Translations under genes and position numbers: made by a program | Source: Alphaproteobacteria bacterium | GTDB taxonomy: Bacteria > Pseudomonadota > Alphaproteobacteria > Micavibrionales > Micavibrionaceae | Assembly (NCBI GenBank): GCA_016763095.1 | Contig: JAESUK010000145.1 | Span: 1-6,415 of the forward strand | Direction: 5' to 3' | Length of the DNA: 6,415 bases | Notes under the pieces: model-generated | Told to the model about the DNA's origin: nothing | Database searches by the model: none | Seen by the model: the letters and a program-made list of their open reading frames with translations, nothing else | Shown: positions 1 to 5,405 of the stretch, one piece after another | How positions within the stretch are numbered: position 1 is the stretch's first letter | Layout: each line of letters begins with the position of its first letter

Positions 1-482
1 AATTCCATCAAACGCATATAACGTGGTGGGTTAAAGAAATGGGTAATCACAAAATGTTCTTGGAACTCCTTATCAAATGGCTCAACCAAAATATTTAAAG
101 GGATTGTCGACGTATTAGACGATACGATTGCACCCTTCTTACGGTGTTTTGAAATTTTCTCGTATGTTGCATGTTTAATGTTCAAATCCTCAAGAACAAC
201 TTCAACAATCCAATCGCAATCCCCGAGCAACTCGAGATCATCATCCATGTTTCCCGTTATAATCAACTTCGCCGCACGTTTCGTCATGAACGCCGCTGGC
301 TCAGCTTTCAAAAGTTTTTGAACTGCACCTTCTGCAAATGCATTTCTATTTCCACCAAAATCTTCCAACTTAGGAGGCACAATATCAAGAAGAACGACCT
401 GCGTTCCAGAGTTTGCGATCTGAGCAGCGATACCGCTTCCCATTAATCCCGCACCGATGACTGCAACTTTATTGATAGTCAT
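1..482 (-). CDS. 3-hydroxyacyl-CoA dehydrogenase, N-terminal part (FadB-like, NAD domain first); runs off left edge
   Basis: Oxidises L-3-hydroxyacyl-CoA to 3-ketoacyl-CoA with NAD+ in cytoplasmic beta-oxidation. I translated 160 complete codons by hand with no internal stop. Visible: Rossmann motif GAGLMGSG at residues 10-17, the acidic Asp33 ending the second strand (NAD ribose), SSNTS at 121-125, and HFFNP with catalytic His148. Glu160, the last complete codon, aligns with the partner catalytic Glu of the family. The opening (about 45 residues) and the long AFAEGAVQKLLK segment resemble the fused alphaproteobacterial enzymes of roughly 770 residues, in which an enoyl-CoA hydratase domain follows at the C-terminus. 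That second half is outside the window, so the fusion is inferred. The start ATG (480-482) overlaps the upstream stop as ATGA, and an AAGGAA Shine-Dalgarno lies at 491-496, 8 nt before the start. Third gene of the thiolase operon. Confidence 0.93.
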   Translation of the reverse strand, partial: MTINKVAVIGAGLMGSGIAAQIANSGTQVVLLDIVPPKLEDFGGNRNAFAEGAVQKLLKAEPAAFMTKRAAKLIITGNMDDDLELLGDCDWIVEVVLEDLNIKHATYEKISKHRKKGAIVSSNTSTIPLNILVEPFDKEFQEHFVITHFFNPPRYMRLME

Positions 483-745
483 GAATTTTGTTCCTTTTTA
501 TAAAGTGACTTCAACCACATATTTTTAACAATTGGCAAAGACAATGTTGAGAGAAGAAATCCTCCCGTTGGTACAAGCGCGTGAAGCCAATTATTCTCAA
601 CACCCAATACTAACAAATAAAGACTAACGATAATATATGTACCCGCAGTAATCAGCGTACGGCGTGTCCAAGATGTCTCCCACGCTTTGTCCGCTTCAAC
701 GCGAGCGTTCCGTTGCTTTATCTCATCAAGGTCTTTAGCGTTCAT
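479..745 (-). CDS. Small two-helix membrane protein of unknown function inside the beta-oxidation operon
   Basis: 88 residues; I cannot assign a named family. Residues 1-29 are hydrophilic and charged, with a distinctive RNARVEADKAWETSWTRR stretch at 12-29. Two hydrophobic segments follow (about 30-48 and 54-73) with a short VENNW linker, then a basic tail (KSLYKKEQNS). The layout suggests an inner-membrane hairpin with both ends on the same side, probably cytoplasmic by the positive-inside rule. Its ATG directly abuts the TAG of the thiolase gene (no gap), and GGAAAG inside the thiolase 3' end can serve as Shine-Dalgarno. Its TGA overlaps the dehydrogenase ATG. These two tight junctions argue that it is a real, co-translated gene. 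A role in fatty-acid uptake or in tethering beta-oxidation enzymes to the membrane is only a guess from position. Confidence 0.85.
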   Translation of the reverse strand: MNAKDLDEIKQRNARVEADKAWETSWTRRTLITAGTYIIVSLYLLVLGVENNWLHALVPTGGFLLSTLSLPIVKNMWLKSLYKKEQNS

Positions 746-1873
746 CTATATGCTTTCCAACACAGTTGCTACACCTTGTCCGCCACCAATACACATTGTG
801 GCAAGACCAAGTTTTTTCTTCTCACGTACCATTAGGCTCGCAAGCTTCCCTGTAATACGCGCACCCGATGTTCCAAGTGGATGACCCAACGCAATCGCGC
901 CACCATCAATATTTACTTTGCTCTCATCAATACCCATTTCTTTAATGACCGAGAGAGACTGCGCCGCAAATGCTTCATTCAACTCAAATAAATCAATGTC
1001 TTTAAGCTCAACACCTGCACGCTCCAATGCTTTCATGGACGCTGGTACTGGACCAATGCCCATGATGTCTGCCTTACATCCTGCAACCGCAACTGACTTA
1101 ATACGTACAAGCTTTGGTAAACCATGTTTGTCTGCGTACTCTTCAGAGGCAACAATCACCGCCGCCGATCCATCCGTTAGCGGAGAAGATGTCGCAGCCG
1201 TTACACTTCCATCCTTATCAAAACAAGGGTTAAGCGTTCCAAGTTTCTCAAGATTTGAATCTGGGCGAATTGTTCCGTCTGCCGTCACATCACCAATCGC
1301 AACCATCTCTGCATCAAACAAACCATTTTTTGCCGCATGCGCCGCTTTATGATGAGAACCCATTGCGAACTTGTCTTGGTCTTCGCGAGAAATCTTATAT
1401 TTGTTTGCTAGGTTTTCAGCTGTAATCCCCATGCTCATGTAAGCATCAGGAAAACTTTTCGCCAATTCTGGATTAGGCATTGGGTTAAAACCACCCATTG
1501 GGATACGAGACATAGACTCAACACCCGCCGCAATGAATACGTCACCAGCACCCATTTGAATATATCCCGCTGCCATTTGAATGGTTGTCATAGATGAACC
1601 ACAAAAACGATTAACCGTAGCCCCCGCAACTGAATCTGGAAGCCCAATTATTTGTGCTACAATCTTTGCGAGGTTAAAGCCTTGCTCCGCCTCAGGAAAC
1701 GCACACCCCATCAAAACATCTTCGATATGTTCTGGATTAACACCCGTCTCGTCAATAACGGCCTTGATAACAGCCGCCGCCATATCATCGGGGCGTACTT
1801 TCGCTAAAGCACCCTTATTCGCAAAGTGCATTGGTGATCTCTTAAATCCGCAAAGGACGACAGGTTTGTGCAT
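746..1873 (-). CDS. fadA: Acetyl-CoA C-acyltransferase (degradative thiolase)
   Basis: Cleaves 3-ketoacyl-CoA with CoA to acetyl-CoA and a shortened acyl-CoA, the last step of beta-oxidation, in the cytoplasm. 375 residues, slightly short of the usual 380-400 of thiolases but with both ends intact. The acyl-accepting nucleophile is Cys91 in NRFCGSSM (88-95). The NEAFAAQ motif comes before GGAIALGHPLG, which carries His331. The C-terminal CIGGGQG motif carries the base Cys361. All catalytic residues are present. The start ATG (1871-1873) has GGAG at 1882-1885, 8 nt away. It is the first gene of the operon, followed with no gap by the small membrane protein and then the 3-hydroxyacyl-CoA dehydrogenase. 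That pairing favours the degradative FadA role over biosynthetic PhaA/AtoB. Substrate chain length cannot be read from the sequence. Confidence 0.93.
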   Translation of the reverse strand: MHKPVVLCGFKRSPMHFANKGALAKVRPDDMAAAVIKAVIDETGVNPEHIEDVLMGCAFPEAEQGFNLAKIVAQIIGLPDSVAGATVNRFCGSSMTTIQMAAGYIQMGAGDVFIAAGVESMSRIPMGGFNPMPNPELAKSFPDAYMSMGITAENLANKYKISREDQDKFAMGSHHKAAHAAKNGLFDAEMVAIGDVTADGTIRPDSNLEKLGTLNPCFDKDGSVTAATSSPLTDGSAAVIVASEEYADKHGLPKLVRIKSVAVAGCKADIMGIGPVPASMKALERAGVELKDIDLFELNEAFAAQSLSVIKEMGIDESKVNIDGGAIALGHPLGTSGARITGKLASLMVREKKKLGLATMCIGGGQGVATVLESI

Positions 1874-1890
1874 GAGGAAAACTCCGTAAA

Positions 1891-1913
1891 GTGATTAAAA
1901 AAATTCAAATCAC
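1891..1913. promoter_or_regulatory. Interrupted palindrome over the expected transcription start of the thiolase operon
   Basis: GTGATT (1891-1896) and AATCAC (1908-1913) form a perfect 6-bp inverted repeat with an 11-nt AT-only-like centre. It starts immediately downstream of the -10 box, a classic repressor operator position. It could instead form a weak leader hairpin. Which regulator would bind is not visible. Confidence 0.35.
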
Positions 1914-1942
1914 ATTGTAATAGCAAATACCCTAGCGGTCTA
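1914..1942 (-). promoter_or_regulatory. Sigma-70-type promoter of the thiolase operon
   Basis: On the minus strand, TAGACC (revcomp of 1937-1942, 4 of 6 matches to TTGACA) is followed after exactly 17 nt by TACAAT (revcomp of 1914-1919, 5 of 6 matches to TATAAT). Transcription would begin near 1906-1908, giving a leader of about 33 nt that carries the GGAG ribosome site. This is pattern matching only. Confidence 0.55.
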
Positions 1943-1949
1943 TCCCTAG
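1930..1949. repeat. CCCTAG direct repeat around the thiolase promoter -35 box
   Basis: Two copies of CCCTAG (1930-1935 and 1944-1949; CTAGGG on the operon strand) are spaced 14 nt start to start, and the second-to-first interval contains the -35 hexamer. Six-base repeats can arise by chance in AT-rich spacer DNA, but the position suits a regulator half-site pair. Confidence 0.35.
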
Positions 1950-1984
1950 TTAAGCGCATACGCCATAAAAGAGGTTCAATTTGG

Positions 1985-2013
1985 TTGACACGCGCCCAAA
2001 AATCGGGCAATTG
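1985..2013 (+). promoter_or_regulatory. Possible promoter of the TIGR02300 gene (good -35, poor -10)
   Basis: A perfect TTGACA lies at 1985-1990. At the standard 17-nt spacing the -10 position reads CAATTG (2008-2013), a poor match, so either the -10 is divergent or the TTGACA is fortuitous. An inverted repeat GCCC (1994-1997) / GGGC (2005-2008) with a 7-nt centre fills the spacer and could be an operator. The leader would run to the AGGAG at 2041-2045. Confidence 0.3.
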
Positions 2014-2054
2014 ATGATGTTTAGGAATAATTTAGATTTTAGGAGATTAAAATC

Positions 2055-2441
2055 ATGGCAAAAATGGCCGCAGCAACATCAGAAGATCCTCGCGGATTAA
2101 AAAGAATATGTCTTTCATGTAGTACACGCTTTTATGACTTCAACAAACGTCCAATCGCATGTCCAAATTGTGAAGCAGAATACACTGGAGACCTAGCAAC
2201 AGCCAAGGACAAAGACAAAGCTGCTCAAGCCGCCGAAGCAAAAGTGCTCGCAGCTGAAGCTGAGGAAGCGAAAAAAGCTGAGGAAGCGAAAAAAGCTGAA
2301 GATGCTGAAGATGCTGAAGATGACAACGAAGATGAGACAGACCAAGATCTTGAAGCATTAAAAGAAATCGGAGAAGACGTCGATGACGTTGATCTTAATG
2401 ATGATGACGTCGATGCAACTCTTGAAGATGACGACAAATAA
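2055..2441 (+). CDS. TIGR02300 family protein (FYDLN-type zinc ribbon with acidic tail)
   Basis: 128 residues, function unknown. The N-terminal 45 residues form a small zinc ribbon with Cys19-x2-Cys22 and Cys36-x2-Cys39 (the latter CPNC). Between the pairs is RFYDFN (25-30), a variant of the FYDLN motif that names the family. From about residue 50 the protein is low complexity: an Ala/Glu/Lys segment with repeated AEEAKK and AED units, predicted helical, then a strongly acidic Asp/Glu tail to the end. The family is known from Alphaproteobacteria. The ribbon suggests nucleic-acid or protein contact and the tail a highly charged flexible region, but no activity is known to me. The ATG at 2055 is preferred over the one at 2064 because AGGAG (2041-2045) lies 9 nt before it. 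Its TAA is followed at once by the prmA reading frame and 31 nt later by a terminator hairpin. Confidence 0.93.
   Translation: MAKMAAATSEDPRGLKRICLSCSTRFYDFNKRPIACPNCEAEYTGDLATAKDKDKAAQAAEAKVLAAEAEEAKKAEEAKKAEDAEDAEDDNEDETDQDLEALKEIGEDVDDVDLNDDDVDATLEDDDK
2259..2321 (+). repeat. In-frame tandem repeats in the TIGR02300 gene (2 x 18 bp, then 3 x 9 bp)
   Basis: Two identical 18-bp units (2259-2276 and 2277-2294) encode AEEAKK twice. Three identical 9-bp units (gctgaagat; 2295-2303, 2304-2312, 2313-2321) then encode AED three times. All units are multiples of three, so copy-number change would alter tail length without breaking the frame. Confidence 0.9.
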
Positions 2442-3371
2442 TTGTCATCACATTCAGTAAATAAATATTATGCGGTTCGATTAATTTTATCGAGCCGTTT
2501 TTTTTGTGATAATGATCTAGACACGCTCTCAAACATTATTCCAAACAATGCACACCTGACAAGCATGAGCCTTGTCGATGCGCCTGACCCAAAACAAGGT
2601 CAGACTCTCACATGGCTTCTCAACCATAAACCAAACCTTGATCATCTTGATCTAAACCTAAAAGATTTAATTGAAATCGGTCTCTGGAAAAATCTTACAC
2701 AAGCCCCAAAACTAACCTGTGAAGACATTGAAGACCGCAACTGGCTCGATCATGAATATGACCAACACACGCCAATAACCATTGGATCATTCTTTATTCA
2801 CGGCATACACCATGACCATAAAATTCCAGAGCATCTAACCAGTATTAAAATTAATACGCCACGCGCTTTTGGTTCTGGAACACACGGGACAACACATGGC
2901 TGTTTAGAACTGATAGACGCACTTTATAATGATGGATTTTCACCAAGTACGTATTTAGACATAGGGACAGGTTCCGCCATATTAAGCATCGCCGCCACAA
3001 AAAAATGGACCGCAGCAAAAGGGGTTGCCACAGATATCTGTGCAGACTCTATAACAACAGCTCAAGAACAATTAGAACTCAATGACTGCGCAGAAAACAT
3101 AGACCTAATCCATGCCGATGGGTTTGAAAATGATGCAATACAAAAATATGCGCCCTATGACCTCGTGATCGCCAATATCCTACCAAATCCACTGCGTAAG
3201 ATGGCAGGGGACATTGCAAAAATATCAAGCTCAGGCACATATCTTCTTTTATCGGGAATGATCGAAGCAGAGGCACAGAGCATTAAGGTACTCTATGAAA
3301 GCCACGCCTTCACACATGTGGACACCAAGACCATAGATGAGTGGCATACGCTTCTTTTCAAGAAAATATAA
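2442..3371 (+). CDS. prmA: Ribosomal protein L11 methyltransferase PrmA (start codon uncertain)
   Basis: SAM-dependent class I methyltransferase that methylates ribosomal protein L11. With the TTG at 2442 it has 309 residues (E. coli PrmA has 293). Motifs: AFGSGTHGTT at 142-151 and DIGTGSA at 173-179, the SAM-binding loops, and NILPNP at 245-250, followed by a LLLSGMI strand. These match PrmA in order. The start is the weak point. TTG 2442 abuts the previous TAA and lacks a clear Shine-Dalgarno. The next in-frame ATG is 2565 (residue 42), also without one. Starting at 2565 would remove strand 1 and helix 1 (YAVRLILSS and DLDTLSNII) of the N-terminal L11-binding domain, which look genuine, so I keep the upstream start. 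That places a terminator hairpin (2473-2505) inside the coding sequence. The stop lies 2 nt from the stop of the convergent lipoprotein gene. Confidence 0.9.
   Translation: MSSHSVNKYYAVRLILSSRFFCDNDLDTLSNIIPNNAHLTSMSLVDAPDPKQGQTLTWLLNHKPNLDHLDLNLKDLIEIGLWKNLTQAPKLTCEDIEDRNWLDHEYDQHTPITIGSFFIHGIHHDHKIPEHLTSIKINTPRAFGSGTHGTTHGCLELIDALYNDGFSPSTYLDIGTGSAILSIAATKKWTAAKGVATDICADSITTAQEQLELNDCAENIDLIHADGFENDAIQKYAPYDLVIANILPNPLRKMAGDIAKISSSGTYLLLSGMIEAEAQSIKVLYESHAFTHVDTKTIDEWHTLLFKKI
2473..2505 (+). terminator. Intrinsic (Rho-independent) terminator after the TIGR02300 gene, overlapping the prmA 5' end
   Basis: CGGTTCGAT (2473-2481) pairs with ATCGAGCCG (2489-2497): 9 base pairs with one G-U, a 7-nt loop, then eight consecutive T (2498-2505). 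It lies 31 nt after the TIGR02300 stop, an ideal place for a terminator. In the long prmA frame it encodes roughly residues 11-21, so it is either an attenuator of prmA or evidence that prmA starts further downstream with its own promoter. Confidence 0.8.
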
Positions 3372-3373
3372 CC

Positions 3374-3808
3374 TTATCTCGTGGCTTGGCGGACAACTTC
3401 ATCAAGTGCAGAAAATTCTGGGATACGTAAGTTAATAAGGCTGTTATTTACACGCCCATATTTCTCATCTTCCGCTTCAACATAATCAATTGTTACGCGA
3501 TAGCTTAAAATATTTTTAGCTTCCTCAAATACACATCTAAAACTTTGTTCTTCCTCAGAAAATTCTCGGTACATTACATTTGCATGCAATATAACATCAA
3601 CCATTTTATTTGATCTATCGTGTTCAAATTTTGAGTCGATAAGGCTCGTATAGCTATAATCACTGTCTATGAATTTAAGGATATGTTGAACAGCCGCCTC
3701 ACAGCCCTTTACAAGCTTGGTGTTCATTTCTTGGTCCGATGGACCACATCCTGATAAGAATAAGATAATTGGTAAAACGCAGAAAGAGAGAATTTTTTTA
3801 GAAATCAT
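3374..3808 (-). CDS. Small predicted lipoprotein of unknown function
   Basis: 144 residues from the ATG at 3806-3808. That start has AAGGGG at 3815-3820, 6 nt away; an in-frame TTG at 3812-3814 abuts this site and is rejected. The N-terminus is a lipoprotein signal: Lys4-Lys5, a hydrophobic core (ILSFCVLPIILFL), then the lipobox LSGC with Cys21 as the lipidated residue. The +2 residue is Gly, not Asp, so the outer membrane is the likely destination. The mature part has two Cys (36 and 92) that could form a disulfide, and an alternating pattern from about residue 69 suggesting beta strands. No family recognised. It lies 62 nt downstream of tsaE on the same strand, possibly co-transcribed though functionally unrelated, and converges on prmA with a 2-nt gap. 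Confidence 0.82.
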   Translation of the reverse strand: MISKKILSFCVLPIILFLSGCGPSDQEMNTKLVKGCEAAVQHILKFIDSDYSYTSLIDSKFEHDRSNKMVDVILHANVMYREFSEEEQSFRCVFEEAKNILSYRVTIDYVEAEDEKYGRVNNSLINLRIPEFSALDEVVRQATR

Positions 3809-3870
3809 AATCAACCCCTTTATATAGAACTCGTGCCCGAATAGTCTCTGACAGTCTATGTGAGATCACC

Positions 3871-4302
3871 TTATCCGTCTATAGCGATCACACGGCGGTC
3901 ATCTTCACCCACCTCAATTTTGATACGTACATTCTTGGTTTTCTTTGGCATCAATGCGCCTAAACGCGCTGGCCACTCAACCAAAACGATCCCGTCACCA
4001 AGAGCTTCTTCCCAGCCAATTTCATAGATCTCTTGCTCGTCTTCCAAACGATAAAGGTCAAAATGCCACACGGGGTAATCTGGCGCATCATACATTTGAA
4101 CAAGGGTAAATGTTGGGCTTGGCACAACAAGCTCTATATCCTTGCAAAGCGCCCGAATAACGGCGCGCGCAAACACAGACTTGCCTGCACCAAGATTACC
4201 GTAAAAACAAACAATGTCCCCATTAACCAAAGTCTTGGCGAAATCAGTGGCGGTTTTTATAGTCGCACTTTCAGAATTTGAGTGATAAATCTTGCTCGTC
4301 AT
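3871..4302 (-). CDS. tsaE: tRNA threonylcarbamoyladenosine biosynthesis ATPase TsaE
   Basis: P-loop ATPase that works with TsaB and TsaD to make t6A at position 37 of ANN-decoding tRNAs, in the cytoplasm. 143 residues, close to the usual 140-160. Walker A GNLGAGKS at 35-42; SPTFTL at 62-67, the family switch-like motif; HFDLYRL at 80-86; and VEWP at 108-111. All four are hallmarks of TsaE (formerly YjeE). The start ATG (4300-4302) gives the expected short N-terminal helix before the P-loop. There is no Shine-Dalgarno; the gene is separated by only 24 bp from the divergent reductase gene and probably has a leaderless mRNA. The partners tsaB and tsaD are not in the window. Confidence 0.95.
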   Translation of the reverse strand: MTSKIYHSNSESATIKTATDFAKTLVNGDIVCFYGNLGAGKSVFARAVIRALCKDIELVVPSPTFTLVQMYDAPDYPVWHFDLYRLEDEQEIYEIGWEEALGDGIVLVEWPARLGALMPKKTKNVRIKIEVGEDDRRVIAIDG

Positions 4303-4326
4303 AGAATAACGTTATAAACAAAATAC
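4303..4326. promoter_or_regulatory. Compact bidirectional promoter for tsaE and the reductase gene, probably leaderless both ways
   Basis: The whole divergent spacer is 24 bp. On the plus strand, TATAAA (4313-4318) lies 8 nt before the reductase ATG. On the minus strand, TATAAC (revcomp of 4311-4316) lies 8 nt before the tsaE ATG. The two -10-like boxes overlap, next to a perfect 10-bp palindrome ATAACGTTAT (4306-4315). At normal -10 to start-site distance each transcript begins at or within a couple of bases of its ATG, and neither gene has a Shine-Dalgarno. The -35 boxes would lie inside the opposite coding sequence and are weak (for example TTGTTT at 4333-4338 for tsaE). Confidence 0.5.
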
Positions 4327-5337
4327 ATGACAAAACAATATAATACAGACGTAGCAATTATCGGGGCGGGACCAGTTGGGCTTTTCGCCATTTTTGAATG
4401 TGGAATGGTTGGACTAAACTGCCATGTGATAGATGCCCTTGAAGAGATCGGTGGACAATGCACCGCACTCTATCCAGAAAAACCAATATACGATATTGCC
4501 GGACTTCCAAATGTACGCGCAGGAGATCTTATAGCAAACTTGGAAAAACAATCCGCACCTTACAAGCCTACATATCACCTCGGTCAATCCGTCGACAGCC
4601 TCACAGAAAAAGACGGAACATTTACACTTACAACGTCAAAGGGCACACAAATCCAAGCCCGCGCTGTCATCATCGCAGGGGGTGCAGGAGCATTTGGACC
4701 AAACCGTCCACCAATCGAAGGATTAGAAAACTTTGAAGGCACATCCGTTTTCTATGCTATCCGCAACAAGGAACAATTCCGCGACAAGAATGTTATCATC
4801 GCAGGAGGCGGAGATAGCGCCCTTGATTGGACAATCGCGCTGGAGCCAATAGCAAAATCAGTTACCATCGTGCATCGTCGTGAAAAATTCAGGGGCGCAC
4901 CAGACAGCGTCTCCAAACTTCATGCTCTTGCAGATGCTGAAAAAATAACGCTCCAAACACCATACCAACTTAAATCCATCGCAGGACAAAATGGACAAGT
5001 TGAAACAGTTACCGTTGCCGACCTTGACGGAGAAACGGTAGACCTAAACGCAGACGCACTTTTATGCTTCTTTGGCTTGGCAACATCTCTGGGTGCAATC
5101 TCTGAATGGGGCATAGACATCGAAAAGAAAGAGCTTCGTATAAACCAAGAGACATCTGAAACAAGCCTTTCAGGTGTGTACGCCGTTGGCGATATCGCCA
5201 CATACCCGCATAAATTAAAGCTTATTCTAACAGGATTTGCCGAATGCGCCCAAGCTGCGCATTCAATCTATGATCGAATCAACCCCGATAAACCGCTCCA
5301 TTTCGAGTATTCGACTACCAAAGGCACACCGAAATAA
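4327..5337 (+). CDS. Ferredoxin (flavodoxin)-NADP+ reductase, thioredoxin-reductase-like type (YumC class)
   Basis: FAD enzyme exchanging electrons between NADPH and ferredoxin/flavodoxin (EC 1.18.1.2 class). 336 residues, typical of the family. FAD-binding GAGPVG at 13-18 with Asp36 at the end of the second strand; GGQ at 42-44 followed by YPEKPIYDI at 49-57, highly characteristic of this class; NADPH-binding AGGGDSALDW at 159-168 and HRR at 183-185 for the 2'-phosphate; and the C-terminal FAD motif VGDI at 287-290. The CxxC redox pair that a true thioredoxin reductase carries just before the NADPH GGGDSA motif is absent (that region reads FYAIRNKEQF), which rules out TrxR. No Shine-Dalgarno precedes the ATG. 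Transcribed divergently from tsaE. The next gene has its own promoter 4 nt after this stop, and I see no terminator between. Confidence 0.93.
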   Translation: MTKQYNTDVAIIGAGPVGLFAIFECGMVGLNCHVIDALEEIGGQCTALYPEKPIYDIAGLPNVRAGDLIANLEKQSAPYKPTYHLGQSVDSLTEKDGTFTLTTSKGTQIQARAVIIAGGAGAFGPNRPPIEGLENFEGTSVFYAIRNKEQFRDKNVIIAGGGDSALDWTIALEPIAKSVTIVHRREKFRGAPDSVSKLHALADAEKITLQTPYQLKSIAGQNGQVETVTVADLDGETVDLNADALLCFFGLATSLGAISEWGIDIEKKELRINQETSETSLSGVYAVGDIATYPHKLKLILTGFAECAQAAHSIYDRINPDKPLHFEYSTTKGTPK

Positions 5338-5341
5338 TGTG

Positions 5342-5370
5342 TTGACATAAAAAGAGGGGCATCCTATAAA
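5342..5370 (+). promoter_or_regulatory. Near-consensus sigma-70 promoter for the small membrane protein gene
   Basis: TTGACA (5342-5347, 6 of 6) and TATAAA (5365-5370, 5 of 6) are separated by exactly 17 nt. Transcription would begin near 5377, leaving a leader of about 29 nt with AAGGG at 5394-5398. It is the best promoter match in the window. Confidence 0.8.
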
Positions 5371-5405
5371 ACTCTCCAAAATAAAATATGTCAAAGGGCA
5401 GTAAA

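Noticed and set aside
171..446. Plus-strand open frame over the dehydrogenase gene
   Set aside because: The minus strand encodes an intact NAD-binding domain with catalytic His and Glu here; the plus frame has no recognisable features.
918..1352. Open frame of 144 codons on the plus strand within the thiolase gene
   Set aside because: It lies antisense to a complete thiolase with all catalytic motifs. Its Ser/Ala-rich translation has no domain, and it has no plausible ribosome site.
1804..2010. Minus-strand frame of 68 codons starting upstream of the thiolase
   Set aside because: It spans the divergent promoter region and overlaps the start of the thiolase in another frame, with no ribosome site.
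2140..2437. Two minus-strand open frames antisense to the TIGR02300 gene
   Set aside because: Their Leu- or Ser-rich low-complexity translations are mirror images of the acidic repeat tail on the plus strand.
3842..3858. Imperfect 17-bp palindrome between tsaE and the lipoprotein gene
   Set aside because: Only 6 of 8 base pairs match and there is no T tract, so it is too weak to call as an operator or terminator.
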